Source of the DNA: Parablautia sp. Marseille-Q6255
GTDB lineage: Bacteria > Bacillota > Clostridia > Lachnospirales > Lachnospiraceae
DNA length: 64,000 nt
Direction of reading: 5' to 3'
NCBI RefSeq assembly: GCF_951230155.1
Contig: NZ_CATNVD010000011.1
Location: 1 to 64,000 of the forward strand
Below, piece by piece: positions 53,732 through 62,670 of this stretch. A model generated the notes under the pieces. That model did no database searches, was not told the DNA's origin, and saw only the letters and a program-made list of their open reading frames with translations. Position 1 is the first letter of the stretch; each line of letters opens with the position of its first letter. Made by a program: the position numbers and the translations under genes.

Positions 53732-56175
53732 TGCAGGAAAATTATACGCAAAGCGCGCTCGCAGCCATACGGCTGGCAAAGCGCGCAGCCAAAAGCTGCG
53801 GGCACGGATATGTCGGGTCAGAGCATCTTCTGATCGGGCTTATCAGGGAAGAGCAGGGGACAGCAGGGGCTCTTTTGCGGGAGCATCAGGTAGAAGAGGA
53901 GAAGATCAGAGAGCTGATCGACCGTCTCGTGGCGCTGGATACGGATACCGCGTCTGTATCCAGAGAGGGGTGGACGCCCCGCGCGGCAGCGCTTCTGAGA
54001 GACAGCGCATTTCTGACAGAGCTTCTTGCGGATACGCAGACCGGGACGGAACATATTCTTCTTGCGATCCTGAGAGATGTGGACTGTGTGGCAGTGCGGC
54101 TCCTTCACACGCTTGGAGTCAGTCTGCAGAAGCTGTATGCGGAGCTGACCACAGTGATGGGGATTCCGGAGGACAAAAGCAGAGAGCTTGTAAAGCGTCC
54201 GCAGGCGGATGCCGGGGCGTCGAAGACGCCCGTACTCGATCAGTACAGCTGCGATCTGACGGCTCTTGCAGAAAATCATAAGCTGGATGTGACTGTGGGC
54301 AGGGAGCAGGAGACGGAGCGCATTATCCAGATCCTGAGCAGGCGCACAAAAAATAACCCCTGCCTGATCGGAGAGCCGGGTGTCGGAAAGACAGCGATCG
54401 TAGAGGGACTGGCCCAGCGTGTGATAAATGGCAGTGTGCCGGAGCCGATGCAGGGAAAACGGGTGGTGACACTGGATATGGCCGGCATGGTTGCAGGATC
54501 GAAATACAGAGGAGAATTCGAAGAGCGGATCAAAAAAATCCTGAATGAAGTGACAGCAAGCGCGGACGTGCTGCTCTTTGTAGATGAGCTGCATACGATC
54601 ATCGGAGCGGGAGGAGCAGAGGGGGCGATCGACGCTTCCAATATCCTCAAGCCTGCGCTTGCACGCGGAGAGATCCAGATGATCGGGGCGACAACGCTGG
54701 AGGAATACCGCAAATATATCGAAAAGGATCCTGCGCTCGCACGCAGGTTCCAGCCGGTGCATGTGGAAGAGCCGACGACGCAGGAGACACTGGAGATCCT
54801 GCGAGGTCTGCGTCCTCTGTATGAGCGGCATCACGGTGTGCAGATCACAGACGAGGCGCTGGAGGAAGCAGTAAGGCTCTCTGTGCGCTATATCAATGAC
54901 CGTTTTCTGCCGGATAAGGCGATCGATCTGATCGATGAGGCAGCCTCCCGCAGACAGCTGGGATACTACCAGATGCCGGAGACACTCCGTACGGTGCAGG
55001 AGCAGTATGATGAGGCGGCACAGAAGCGGGAGACGGCGTTAAAGGAAGGAGACATAGACCAGGCAAGGCAGTACAGCCATCTCAGGGAGGAGCTGGGAGC
55101 AAAGCTGGAGCGTCAGAAAAAACGTCTGCATACAAGACAGGAAGGGCAGGCTGCTGCGGTGACGCCGGAGGATGTGGCCCAGATCGTCTCTGTGTGGACG
55201 AAGATCCCGGTACAGAAGCTGGCAGCGCAGGAGGGCAGAAAGCTTTTGCGGCTGGATACTCTGCTGCATGAGCGGGTGATCGGGCAGGAGGAAGCGGTGC
55301 AGGCAGTCGCAAAGGCGATCCGCAGAAGCCGCTGCGGTCTGAAAAATCCGAACCGGCCGATCGGTTCCTTTTTGTTTCTCGGTCCGACAGGCGTAGGAAA
55401 GACGGAGCTGTCAAAGGCGCTTGCAGATATCGTATTTAGCAGCGAGCAGTCTATGATCCGTGTGGATATGTCAGAATATATGGAAAAGCACAGTGTCGCA
55501 AGGCTGGTCGGCTCTCCGCCCGGATATGTGGGGTACGATGAGGGCGGACAGCTCAGTGAGAAGGTACGCCGCAACCCGTATGCGGTCGTGCTGTTTGACG
55601 AGGTGGAAAAAGCGCATCCAGATGTGTTTAACATCCTGCTCCAGGTACTGGATGAGGGGCATATCACAGATGGACAGGGGCGCAGGATCGATTTTCGCAA
55701 TACGATCCTGATCCTGACCTCAAATGCAGGCGCACAGTCGATCGTTGAGCCGAAACACCTGGGCTTCGGAGCCGGGAGCGATGAAAAGAAGAATCATGAG
55801 ACAATGAAGGCGGGTGTGATGGAGGAAGTAAAGCGCATCTTTAAACCGGAGTTTTTAAACCGTATTGATGAGACGATCGTCTTCCATGCTCTGAACGAGG
55901 AACATATCCGCAGGATCGCAGGACTCCTTCTGGAGGAGCTGCAGAAGAGATGCAGGACTCAGCTTGATCTCACGCTGAAGATCAGCCCGGCTGTGCGGGC
56001 GCACATCGCAAAGACCGGATTTGATCCGAAATACGGTGCAAGACCGCTGCGCCGCGCAGTCCAGAACCAGGTGGAGGATAAGCTTGCGCAGGAGCTGCTG
56101 TCCGGGGCTGTGCAGGCGGGAGACACGGTCATGGTGGGATGCCGCAGGGATCAGATCATTGTCACAAAAGAGTGA
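53731..56175 (+). CDS. clpC: ClpC-type AAA+ chaperone/protease ATPase
   Basis: An 814-residue class I Clp ATPase. An N-terminal double Clp_N domain (about 1-140) precedes AAA-1 with Walker A GEPGVGKTAIVEG, a shortened middle coiled-coil domain (about 410-470) and AAA-2 with GPTGVGKTELSKAL. It unfolds proteins for ClpP and/or acts in refolding. It lacks the mcsA-mcsB neighbours seen in Bacillus. Gene order and overlap with the GntR gene imply control by that repressor. Confidence 0.93.
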   Translation: MQENYTQSALAAIRLAKRAAKSCGHGYVGSEHLLIGLIREEQGTAGALLREHQVEEEKIRELIDRLVALDTDTASVSREGWTPRAAALLRDSAFLTELLADTQTGTEHILLAILRDVDCVAVRLLHTLGVSLQKLYAELTTVMGIPEDKSRELVKRPQADAGASKTPVLDQYSCDLTALAENHKLDVTVGREQETERIIQILSRRTKNNPCLIGEPGVGKTAIVEGLAQRVINGSVPEPMQGKRVVTLDMAGMVAGSKYRGEFEERIKKILNEVTASADVLLFVDELHTIIGAGGAEGAIDASNILKPALARGEIQMIGATTLEEYRKYIEKDPALARRFQPVHVEEPTTQETLEILRGLRPLYERHHGVQITDEALEEAVRLSVRYINDRFLPDKAIDLIDEAASRRQLGYYQMPETLRTVQEQYDEAAQKRETALKEGDIDQARQYSHLREELGAKLERQKKRLHTRQEGQAAAVTPEDVAQIVSVWTKIPVQKLAAQEGRKLLRLDTLLHERVIGQEEAVQAVAKAIRRSRCGLKNPNRPIGSFLFLGPTGVGKTELSKALADIVFSSEQSMIRVDMSEYMEKHSVARLVGSPPGYVGYDEGGQLSEKVRRNPYAVVLFDEVEKAHPDVFNILLQVLDEGHITDGQGRRIDFRNTILILTSNAGAQSIVEPKHLGFGAGSDEKKNHETMKAGVMEEVKRIFKPEFLNRIDETIVFHALNEEHIRRIAGLLLEELQKRCRTQLDLTLKISPAVRAHIAKTGFDPKYGARPLRRAVQNQVEDKLAQELLSGAVQAGDTVMVGCRRDQIIVTKE

Positions 56176-56268
56176 TATGGCACTGGAATTTCAGGTGCAG
56201 GTATGGTATGATAGAAAGACCTGAAACACAGAAAATACGAAAAGATAATCAACTGGGAGGGCATGAAA

Positions 56269-56685
56269 ATGTCAGAAATTAAAGAACTTATACGCACAGA
56301 ATCAGATGGAACGATCAGCTTTGGAGACTATACGCTGTCGGAAAAGACGAAGCGTTCTGATTATGAGTATGATGGAGATTTATATAAAGTAAAGACATTT
56401 GCAGATATCACAAAGCTGGAGCGCAACGGCATGTTCGTATATGAGTCTGTGCCGGGTACGGCAGTGCATCATTTCCACGCAACCGGGAACGGCGTATCCT
56501 TTGAGGTAGAGGGCACGCAGGATGTGCAGATCATTCTCGGACTGGAGGAGGACGCACAGTACAAGGTATACATCAGCGATACAAATACCGGCACGATGGA
56601 GACAAAGATGGGCGGCAAGCTCGTACTGAGTGTAGAAGTAAGCGGCTGCGCGGGAAATGTACCGGTAAAGGTTGTGAAATTATAA
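56269..56685 (+). CDS. Conserved small protein of unknown function
   Basis: About 138 residues, no signal or membrane segment, predicted beta-rich (YDGDLYKVKTFADITKLERN, VPGTAVHHFHATGNGV, VYISDTNTGTMETKMGGK). ATG at 56269 is favoured because GGGAGG (56255-56260) is too close to the ATG at 56263. It directly abuts radA (stop followed at once by ATG). I do not recognise the family. Confidence 0.65.
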   Translation: MSEIKELIRTESDGTISFGDYTLSEKTKRSDYEYDGDLYKVKTFADITKLERNGMFVYESVPGTAVHHFHATGNGVSFEVEGTQDVQIILGLEEDAQYKVYISDTNTGTMETKMGGKLVLSVEVSGCAGNVPVKVVKL

Positions 56686-58050
56686 ATGGCAAAAGCAAAG
56701 ACGGTGTTTTTCTGCCAGAACTGCGGCTTTGAATCCTCAAAATGGATGGGGCAGTGCCCGGGCTGCAGACAGTGGAATACGTTTGCAGAAGAACCAAAGA
56801 CAGTGAGCAGGCGATCCGGGACATCGGCGGGGAGCGGACATCAGGCGGCGCAGGCGCAGACGCTTCTGGAGATCGAGATGAGCAGTGCACCGCGCACGAC
56901 GACCGGGATCGGAGAACTGGACAGAGTGCTTGGCGGGGGAATCGTACAGGGTTCCCTCGTTTTAGTAGGAGGAGATCCGGGTATCGGAAAATCAACCCTG
57001 CTTTTGCAGGTGTGCCGAAATCTTTCCGGCAGCGGGAAAAAGGTGCTGTATATTTCCGGTGAGGAATCTCTGCAGCAGATCCGCATGAGAGCAGAGCGTA
57101 TGGGAACGTTTACTTCACAGCTTCTGATCCTGTGCGAGACGGATCTGGAGGCCATTCGCGAGACGATCTCCTCCCTGAGACCGGAGGTCGTGATCATCGA
57201 CTCGATCCAGACGATGTACAGCGAAGCTGTGGCATCTGCGCCGGGAAGTGTGTCCCAGGTCAGAGAGTCGACCGGAACACTGATGCAGATCGCAAAAGGA
57301 ATGAACATCTCCATCTTTATTGTAGGGCATGTCACAAAGGAGGGAGTCGTGGCGGGACCGCGCGTGCTGGAGCATATGGTGGATACGGTCCTGTATTTTG
57401 AGGGGGACCGTCATGCCTCCTACCGCGTGCTGCGCGGGGTAAAGAACCGTTTTGGCTCGACCAACGAGATCGGCGTATTTGAGATGAAGGAGACAGGACT
57501 TTGCGAGGTGAAGAATCCTTCTGAATACATGCTGGAGGGAAAGCCCGAGGGAGCTTCCGGCTCTGTCGTAGCATGTACGATGGAAGGGACGCGTCCCGTG
57601 CTCCTTGAGGTGCAGGCGCTTGTATGCAGGAGCAGTCTGGCATTTCCGCGCCGGACGGCTGCGGGGACAGACCTGAACCGTGTGAATCTGCTCATGGCAG
57701 TGCTGGAAAAGAGGGCAGGGCTGGGGCTGTCGTCCTGCGATGCGTACGTCAATATCGCAGGAGGCATCCGTATGAACGAGCCGGCGCTCGACCTGGGAAT
57801 TATTCTGGCGATCGCTTCCAGTATGAAAGATCAGGCGATTCCGGAAAAGACGATTGCTTTTGGCGAGGTGGGACTGAGCGGAGAGGTACGGTCGGTCAGC
57901 ATGCCGCAGCAGCGCGTAAGAGAGGCAAAGAAGCTGGGATTCGATACGGTGATACTCCCGGAGGTATGTAAAAAGCAGGTCAGGGAGATCGAGGGCATCC
58001 GTCTTATCGGCGTGCGCAACGTGCGGGAGGCGATCCAGACGGTCCTGTAG
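56686..58050 (+). CDS. radA: DNA repair protein RadA
   Basis: A 454-residue RadA (Sms). A C4 zinc finger (FCQNCG and QCPGCRQW), a RecA-like core with GGDPGIGKSTLLL and the diagnostic KNRFGSTNE, and a C-terminal Lon-like domain are all present. It promotes branch migration during recombination and is linked to competence. No good ribosome site precedes it; translation probably continues from the abutting upstream gene. Confidence 0.95.
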   Translation: MAKAKTVFFCQNCGFESSKWMGQCPGCRQWNTFAEEPKTVSRRSGTSAGSGHQAAQAQTLLEIEMSSAPRTTTGIGELDRVLGGGIVQGSLVLVGGDPGIGKSTLLLQVCRNLSGSGKKVLYISGEESLQQIRMRAERMGTFTSQLLILCETDLEAIRETISSLRPEVVIIDSIQTMYSEAVASAPGSVSQVRESTGTLMQIAKGMNISIFIVGHVTKEGVVAGPRVLEHMVDTVLYFEGDRHASYRVLRGVKNRFGSTNEIGVFEMKETGLCEVKNPSEYMLEGKPEGASGSVVACTMEGTRPVLLEVQALVCRSSLAFPRRTAAGTDLNRVNLLMAVLEKRAGLGLSSCDAYVNIAGGIRMNEPALDLGIILAIASSMKDQAIPEKTIAFGEVGLSGEVRSVSMPQQRVREAKKLGFDTVILPEVCKKQVREIEGIRLIGVRNVREAIQTVL

Positions 58051-58125
58051 CAGACAGCATGTCATTTCGTAATGGGGCATGCGGGCGGTCTGCTGGCGCA
58101 TTTTGAAATTTTTTGAAAAAATCAT

Positions 58126-58154
58126 TTGACATTCCCCGGAAAGTATGGTATAAA
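58126..58154 (+). promoter_or_regulatory. Promoter of tRNA-Trp
   Basis: TTGACA (58126-58131) and TATAAA (58149-58154), 17-bp spacer, about 20 bases before the tRNA. Confidence 0.75.
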
Positions 58155-58173
58155 GATTTGGTGAGTGATTCAT

Positions 58174-58244
58174 AGGGGTTTGGTCAAGTGGTATGACAGG
58201 AGTCTCCAAAACTCTTAGTGGGGGTTCGATTCCCTCAACCCCTG
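58174..58244 (+). tRNA. trnW: tRNA-Trp (anticodon CCA)
   Basis: A 71-nt cloverleaf. The acceptor stem AGGGGTT pairs with AACCCCT, with discriminator G; the anticodon stem GGAGT/ACTCT holds loop CTCCAAA (anticodon CCA); the T-loop is TTCGATT. The 3' CCA is not encoded. It has its own promoter and a terminator immediately after. Confidence 0.92.
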
Positions 58245-58250
58245 TACATT

Positions 58251-58293
58251 CAGCCTCAGAAGCTGTCGAAGCCGATAGTTCTGAGGCTGTTTT
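58251..58293 (+). terminator. Terminator of tRNA-Trp
   Basis: CAGCCTCAGAA (58251-58261) pairs with TTCTGAGGCTG (58279-58289), then TTTT. Confidence 0.85.
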
Positions 58294-58362
58294 ACTGCCA
58301 TGGAGATTCTTCACGAATCTTAGGAAAATATAAAGGAAACATTAAAAAAAAATAAAATGTAT

Positions 58363-58391
58363 TTGACTTTCTGTCGGATACTTAGTATAAT
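58363..58391 (+). promoter_or_regulatory. Promoter of the licT-PTS operon
   Basis: TTGACT (58363-58368) and TATAAT (58386-58391), 17-bp spacer. Confidence 0.8.
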
Positions 58392-58429
58392 GGCAATAGA
58401 CAAACGAGAATACCAATCAAATATAGGAT

Positions 58430-58457
58430 GGATTGTTACTGATTAGCAGGCAAAACC
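58430..58457 (+). promoter_or_regulatory. RAT antiterminator target site
   Basis: A 28-nt ribonucleic antiterminator reading GGATTGTTACTG, then ATTAGCAGGCAAAACC. It matches the LicT/SacY/GlcT RAT consensus closely. It overlaps the left arm of the terminator at 58452, so bound regulator prevents termination. Confidence 0.9.
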
Positions 58458-58524
58458 AATTCCGGTAGACAGCAGGGAGTGTAAGAGAATGCATAGCATA
58501 TGTCTACTGTGATTTGGTTTTTTT
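58452..58524 (+). terminator. Regulated leader terminator of the licT operon
   Basis: AAAACCAA (58452-58459) pairs with TTGGTTTT (58514-58521), and an inner GTAGACA/TGTCTAC stem extends it; a T-run follows. It is mutually exclusive with the RAT hairpin. Confidence 0.88.
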
Positions 58525-58543
58525 ATTTTTGGGGTTATTTGAG

Positions 58544-59398
58544 ATGCGTATACTGAAAGTGATCAATAATAACATCGTCAGCGCAGTGGATGATAAGAAT
58601 GAAGAAGTGATCCTGATGGGAAAGGGACTCGGTTTCCACACCAAGGCAGGACAGCAGATCTGCACAGAGCGGGTTGAGAAGGTATTCCGCTTAAATGATG
58701 AGAGCGCCAAGGGCAGATTTGAGGAGCTTTTAAAGCAGATGCCTCTGGAGCATATCCAGCTTTCTGTAAAGATCATCGACTATGCGAAGCAGGTTCTGAA
58801 AAACCGGATGAATCCAAACATATACATCACCCTGACAGATCACATTGATTTTGTGATCCAGCGGATCCGTTCCGGGATCGATTTCCCCAATCCTCTTTTG
58901 TGGGAGGTAAAGACCTTTTACCCCAGCGAGTATCTGATCGGTGAGTACGCAGTCAGCCTGATCCGTCAGGAGCTCGGAATCGAGCTCAAGGACAATGAGG
59001 CAGCTTCGGTCGCTTTGCATCTGGTAAATGCCGAGTACAACACGGACATGAACAATACGATGAAGATCACATCGACGATCCGTGAGGTCCTCGGGATCAT
59101 AGAAGAATACATGGGCAGAAAGCTGGATGAAGAGAGCCTGCATTACTCAAGACTGGTCACACATCTGAAGTTTCTGGTGCATCGGATCTTTACAAATCAG
59201 ATCCTCGATGACGGAGAGACGGAGCTTTCCGAGATGATCCGCAGGATGTATCCTGATGAATACGGCTGCAGCGAGCGGATCGCAGACTATATCAGCGGTA
59301 AATACGAGACCTGCACGATCTCTCAGGACGAGATCACGTACCTGGCGGTGCATATCCGCAGAGTCTTTGTAGAGCTATATAAACTAGAAGACGAATAA
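58544..59398 (+). CDS. licT: BglG/LicT-family transcriptional antiterminator
   Basis: A 284-residue regulator with an N-terminal CAT RNA-binding domain (about 1-55, MRILKVINNNIVSAV) and two PRD domains that receive phosphates from PTS proteins. It should bind the RAT at 58430 and allow transcription of its own operon, which also encodes EIIA and EIIC-EIIB. Whether it is LicT- or GlcT-like is not decided by the sequence; the RAT site resembles both. GGGG nine bases upstream serves as a modest ribosome site. Confidence 0.9.
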   Translation: MRILKVINNNIVSAVDDKNEEVILMGKGLGFHTKAGQQICTERVEKVFRLNDESAKGRFEELLKQMPLEHIQLSVKIIDYAKQVLKNRMNPNIYITLTDHIDFVIQRIRSGIDFPNPLLWEVKTFYPSEYLIGEYAVSLIRQELGIELKDNEAASVALHLVNAEYNTDMNNTMKITSTIREVLGIIEEYMGRKLDEESLHYSRLVTHLKFLVHRIFTNQILDDGETELSEMIRRMYPDEYGCSERIADYISGKYETCTISQDEITYLAVHIRRVFVELYKLEDE

Positions 59399-59424
59399 AA
59401 CATCAAAGAAGGAGAAAGACAGAC

Positions 59425-59925
59425 ATGTTAGGATCATTAAAAGAAAAGCTTGGTTTTGGAAAAAAGGCAAAGGCAGAGATCATCGGTGCTCCGATCGAGG
59501 GAGAAGCGGTAGCGATCTCAGAGGTCAGCGATCCGACCTTTGGCGAGGAGATCATCGGAAAGGGCATGGCGATCCGGCCGGCAGTAGGAAGAGTAGTGGC
59601 TCCGGTAGACGGAACGGTGGCAATGCTTTTTGAGACAAAGCATGCAGTGGCAGTGACGTCGGAGGCAGGAACAGAGATCCTGATCCACATCGGACTGGAT
59701 ACAGTTACGCTCAAGGGTGAGCATTTTACTGCTCATGCGCAGGCCGGGCAGAAGGTTAAGGCAGGAGATCTGCTTCTGGAGTTTGATATCGAGGCGATCA
59801 AGGCTGCAGGTTTTGATGTGATCTCTCCGGTTGTGATCTGCAATACGGCAGATTTCTCTGAGATCCGCCCGACGACAGGAAAATACGTGAAGGTGCTGGA
59901 AGAAGTGCTTTCTCTGGAGAAATAA
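59425..59925 (+). CDS. crr: PTS glucose-family EIIA component
   Basis: A 166-residue EIIA of the glucose family. The phosphorylated His88 lies in ILIHIGLD and the second active-site His73 in TKHAVAV. It passes phosphate from HPr to the EIIB domain of the next gene. It is a separate protein rather than fused to EIIBC. Confidence 0.92.
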   Translation: MLGSLKEKLGFGKKAKAEIIGAPIEGEAVAISEVSDPTFGEEIIGKGMAIRPAVGRVVAPVDGTVAMLFETKHAVAVTSEAGTEILIHIGLDTVTLKGEHFTAHAQAGQKVKAGDLLLEFDIEAIKAAGFDVISPVVICNTADFSEIRPTTGKYVKVLEEVLSLEK

Positions 59926-59950
59926 GCCTGGAAGGGTAAGGTACGGTATC

Positions 59951-59971
59951 TAAGCCTGCAAGTCAGGCTTA
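59951..59971. other. Intercistronic hairpin between EIIA and EIIBC
   Basis: TAAGCCTG (59951-59958) pairs with CAGGCTTA (59964-59971), followed by TATATAG. It may set relative expression or RNA stability. Confidence 0.55.
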
Positions 59972-60012
59972 TATATAGAAGATAAGATCATAAAAAAAGG
60001 GAGGAAAAAAGT

Positions 60013-61482
60013 ATGATGAAGTATCTTCAAAAACTGGGAAAAGCATTAATGCTTCCTGTAGCATGTCTGCCGATCTGTGGTATCCTGATGGGTATCGGAT
60101 ATTTTATGTGTCCGGAGACAATGCAGGGTGGTGAGATCACAGGTCTTATCCCAACAATCGGTCTGTTCCTGGTAAAGGCAGGCGGAGCTCTTATTGACAA
60201 CATGGCAATCCTGTTCGCGATCGGCGTTGGTGTCGGCATGTCTGACGATCACGACGGTACAGCAGGTCTTGCAGCTCTTGCATCCTGGCTGATGATGACA
60301 ACTCTTCTGAGCGAAGCCGTTGTAACAGTTATCAGAACGGGCGTAGCAGAGAACGCAACACAGCTTCTGGCATTCAAGAAGATCGCAAACCCGTTCATCG
60401 GTATCATTGCCGGTCTGATCGGTGCAACCTGCTACAACAAGTTCAAGAACACACAGCTTCCGACATGGCTGGCATTCTTCAGCGGAAAGCGCTGCGTGGC
60501 TATGGTAGCCGGCGTTGTTTCTATCGTTGCATCTGCAATCCTGCTGTTCGTATGGCCGCTGATCTTCGGTGGACTTGTAGCAGTAGGTAAGGGTATTGTA
60601 AGCCTTGACGCAGTAGGTGCAGGTATCTATGCATTCCTGAACCGTCTGCTCATCCCGACTGGTCTGCATCATGCGCTGAACAACGTATTCTGGTTCGACA
60701 CGATCGGTCTTGGCGATATCACACACTTCTGGGCAGGTGAGACATCTGCTGATGTTACATGGAGCCTTGGTATGTACATGTCCGGCTTCTTCCCGTGTAT
60801 GATGTTCGGTATCCCGGGTGCAGCTCTGGCTATGGTTCACACAGCAAAGAGCAACAAGAAGAAAATCGCAATCGGTCTGGTAGCTTCTGCAGCAGTATGT
60901 TCTTTCATCTGCGGTGTTACAGAGCCGTTTGAGTTCGCATTCATGTTCCTTGCTCCGGCACTGTACGTAGTTTACGCTCTGCTTTACGGTATCTTCACAT
61001 TTGTTACAGTATCTCTTGGATTCCGTGCAGGCTTCTCCTTCTCGGCAGGTCTGACAGACCTTGTATTCTCTGCTCCGCTTCCGGCAGCAGCTAAGACATG
61101 GCTGATCATCCCGCTTGGAATCGCAGCTTTCGTTGTATTCTATGTGGTATTCCGTTTCGCGATCACAAAGTTTGATCTGAAGACTCCGGGACGTGAGGAT
61201 GACGATGAGGACGAGACAAAGGTAGTTCTTGCAAACAACAACTTTACAGAAGTTGCAAAGATCATCCTGGAAGGTATCGGTGGAAAAGAGAACATCACAT
61301 CAATCGACAACTGCATCACAAGACTTCGTCTTGAGATCAAGGATTACACAGCTGTAGATGAGAAGAAGATCAAATCCGCAGGCGTTGCAGGCGTTATCCG
61401 TCCGGGTAAGACAAGCGTGCAGGTAATCGTTGGTACACAGGTACAGTTTGTAGCAGATGAGTTCAAGAAATTATGTAAATAA
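60013..61482 (+). CDS. PTS EIIC-EIIB permease, glucose/N-acetylglucosamine family
   Basis: A 489-residue protein with an EIIC membrane domain (about ten helices, residues 1-380) and a C-terminal EIIB domain whose phosphorylated Cys434 lies in DNCITRLRLEI. The segment RLLIPTGLHHALNNVFWF resembles NagE (GlcNAc) more than PtsG (glucose), so GlcNAc is the better guess. The domain order IIC-IIB with separate EIIA also occurs in NagE-like systems. A TGTAAATAA stop and long terminator follow. Confidence 0.88.
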   Translation: MMKYLQKLGKALMLPVACLPICGILMGIGYFMCPETMQGGEITGLIPTIGLFLVKAGGALIDNMAILFAIGVGVGMSDDHDGTAGLAALASWLMMTTLLSEAVVTVIRTGVAENATQLLAFKKIANPFIGIIAGLIGATCYNKFKNTQLPTWLAFFSGKRCVAMVAGVVSIVASAILLFVWPLIFGGLVAVGKGIVSLDAVGAGIYAFLNRLLIPTGLHHALNNVFWFDTIGLGDITHFWAGETSADVTWSLGMYMSGFFPCMMFGIPGAALAMVHTAKSNKKKIAIGLVASAAVCSFICGVTEPFEFAFMFLAPALYVVYALLYGIFTFVTVSLGFRAGFSFSAGLTDLVFSAPLPAAAKTWLIIPLGIAAFVVFYVVFRFAITKFDLKTPGREDDDEDETKVVLANNNFTEVAKIILEGIGGKENITSIDNCITRLRLEIKDYTAVDEKKIKSAGVAGVIRPGKTSVQVIVGTQVQFVADEFKKLCK

Positions 61483-61519
61483 TTTTTCTCTGCGATACAG
61501 ACAATAAAAAGAAATAAAT

Positions 61520-61578
61520 GGGGTGCTGTAGATACATCCGGGAATCCGCCGGGAGTGTATGCTGCAGCGCTCCGTTTT
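61520..61578 (+). terminator. Terminator of the PTS operon
   Basis: A long, slightly imperfect stem pairs GGGGTGCTGTAGATACATCC (61520-61539) with the GGAGTGTATGCTGCAGCGCT arm (61552-61573), ending in TTTTT. Confidence 0.75.
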
Positions 61579-61630
61579 TGTATTTGAGAGATTTTATAAA
61601 AAAGCAGGAAAAAGAGAGAGGAAGGATACC

Positions 61631-62377
61631 ATGAAAAACTACATTCTGGAGTGCTGTGTGGATTCTGCAGAATCTGCGGCAGCGGCAAAAGAAGGCGGGG
61701 CGACCCGTCTGGAGCTGTGCAGTGCGCTGGTCATCGGAGGCCTGAGCCCTTCTGTCGCGTTGTTTGAGAAAATACGAAGGGAGCTCGATATCCGGATCCA
61801 TACGCTGTTGCGTCCGCGGTTCGGTGATTTTTGCTATACGCAAAAGGAGCATGAGATTATCCGCAGCGAGATCCGCATGTTCCGGGAGGCAGGCGCGGAC
61901 GGTGTAGTGATCGGTTCTCTGAAGCCGGACGGCTCACTCGATATGGAGCAGATGCAGGAACTTATGGAGGAGGCGCAGGGGATGTCTGTGACGCTGCACC
62001 GGGCATTTGATATGTGCAGAGATCCGTTCGAGACGCTGGAACAGGCGAAGGAGCTGGGGATTGATACGATCCTGACCTCGGGGCAGAAAAATGTGTGTAC
62101 CGACGGAGCCGGGCTTCTGGCGCAGCTTGTAAAGCAGGCGGACGGGAAGGTGGATATTCTGCTGGGAGCCGGTATCGATGCGTCTGTGATCAGAGATCTG
62201 TATCAGAAGACAGGCGCGACCTCTTACCATATGTCCGGAAAGCGGATCGTGGAGAGTCGGATGTGCTATCGCAGGCAGGAGGTAAGCATGGGAGTCGCAG
62301 ACATGAGTGAATATGAGATCTGGCGTACCGATGCCGAAAAGGTGAGAGCAGCCAGAACAGTATTAGAAGAGCTGTAA
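61631..62377 (+). CDS. cutC: CutC-family protein
   Basis: A 248-residue TIM-barrel protein of the CutC family (LECCVDSAESAAAAKEGGA start, IHTLLRPRFGDFCYT, VTLHRAFDM). CutC was named for copper tolerance, but its biochemical role is uncertain. The start at 61631 is the first ATG with a usable GAGAGGAAGG. It stands between two terminators, as a single gene. Confidence 0.85.
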   Translation: MKNYILECCVDSAESAAAAKEGGATRLELCSALVIGGLSPSVALFEKIRRELDIRIHTLLRPRFGDFCYTQKEHEIIRSEIRMFREAGADGVVIGSLKPDGSLDMEQMQELMEEAQGMSVTLHRAFDMCRDPFETLEQAKELGIDTILTSGQKNVCTDGAGLLAQLVKQADGKVDILLGAGIDASVIRDLYQKTGATSYHMSGKRIVESRMCYRRQEVSMGVADMSEYEIWRTDAEKVRAARTVLEEL

Positions 62378-62434
62378 AAGAAAAAAGCATATAAAAAGCC
62401 TTCGTTTTCAAAGAGGTTTGAACTTTGGTTTCTG

Positions 62435-62486
62435 CAGCGTCAGTGTATAAGGGGCAATACGCCCTTTTTGCACTGACGCTGATTTT
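62435..62486 (+). terminator. Terminator of cutC
   Basis: CAGCGTCAGTG (62435-62445) pairs with CACTGACGCTG (62471-62481), followed by ATTTTAT. Confidence 0.85.
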
Positions 62487-62543
62487 ATGTATGGATAAAC
62501 TGTTACAGAAAGGTTACAGAAAAAATACATTATGGGATTTTGA

Positions 62544-62572
62544 TTGACAGATGACAGGAAATCGCCTATAAT
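62544..62572 (+). promoter_or_regulatory. Promoter of the oligopeptide ABC operon
   Basis: Perfect TTGACA (62544-62549) and TATAAT (62567-62572), 17-bp spacer; start site about 62579. Confidence 0.85.
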
Positions 62573-62578
62573 GTCAAT

Positions 62579-62638
62579 ATTGCGTAGCTTCATGCTTTAA
62601 TGCGATAATGTGATAATAAAGCATCGCAATAATGAAGC
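62579..62638 (+). promoter_or_regulatory. Structured mRNA leader with competing hairpins
   Basis: The leader can pair GCTTCAT (62587-62593) with ATGAAGC (62632-62638) around GCTTTA/TAAAGC (62594-62599 and 62617-62622). Alternatively ATTGCG (62579-62584) pairs with CGCAAT (62625-62630), or TGCGAT (62601-62606) with ATCGCA (62623-62628). Some pairings exclude others. No T-run follows; function unknown. Confidence 0.4.
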
Positions 62639-62670
62639 AATCAAGTAATAAGGAAAAGGAGAAATGCAGC

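Noticed and set aside
57115-58314. 399-codon minus-strand frame across radA and the tRNA
   Set aside because: It runs antisense through radA and tRNA-Trp, which is not compatible with a real gene.
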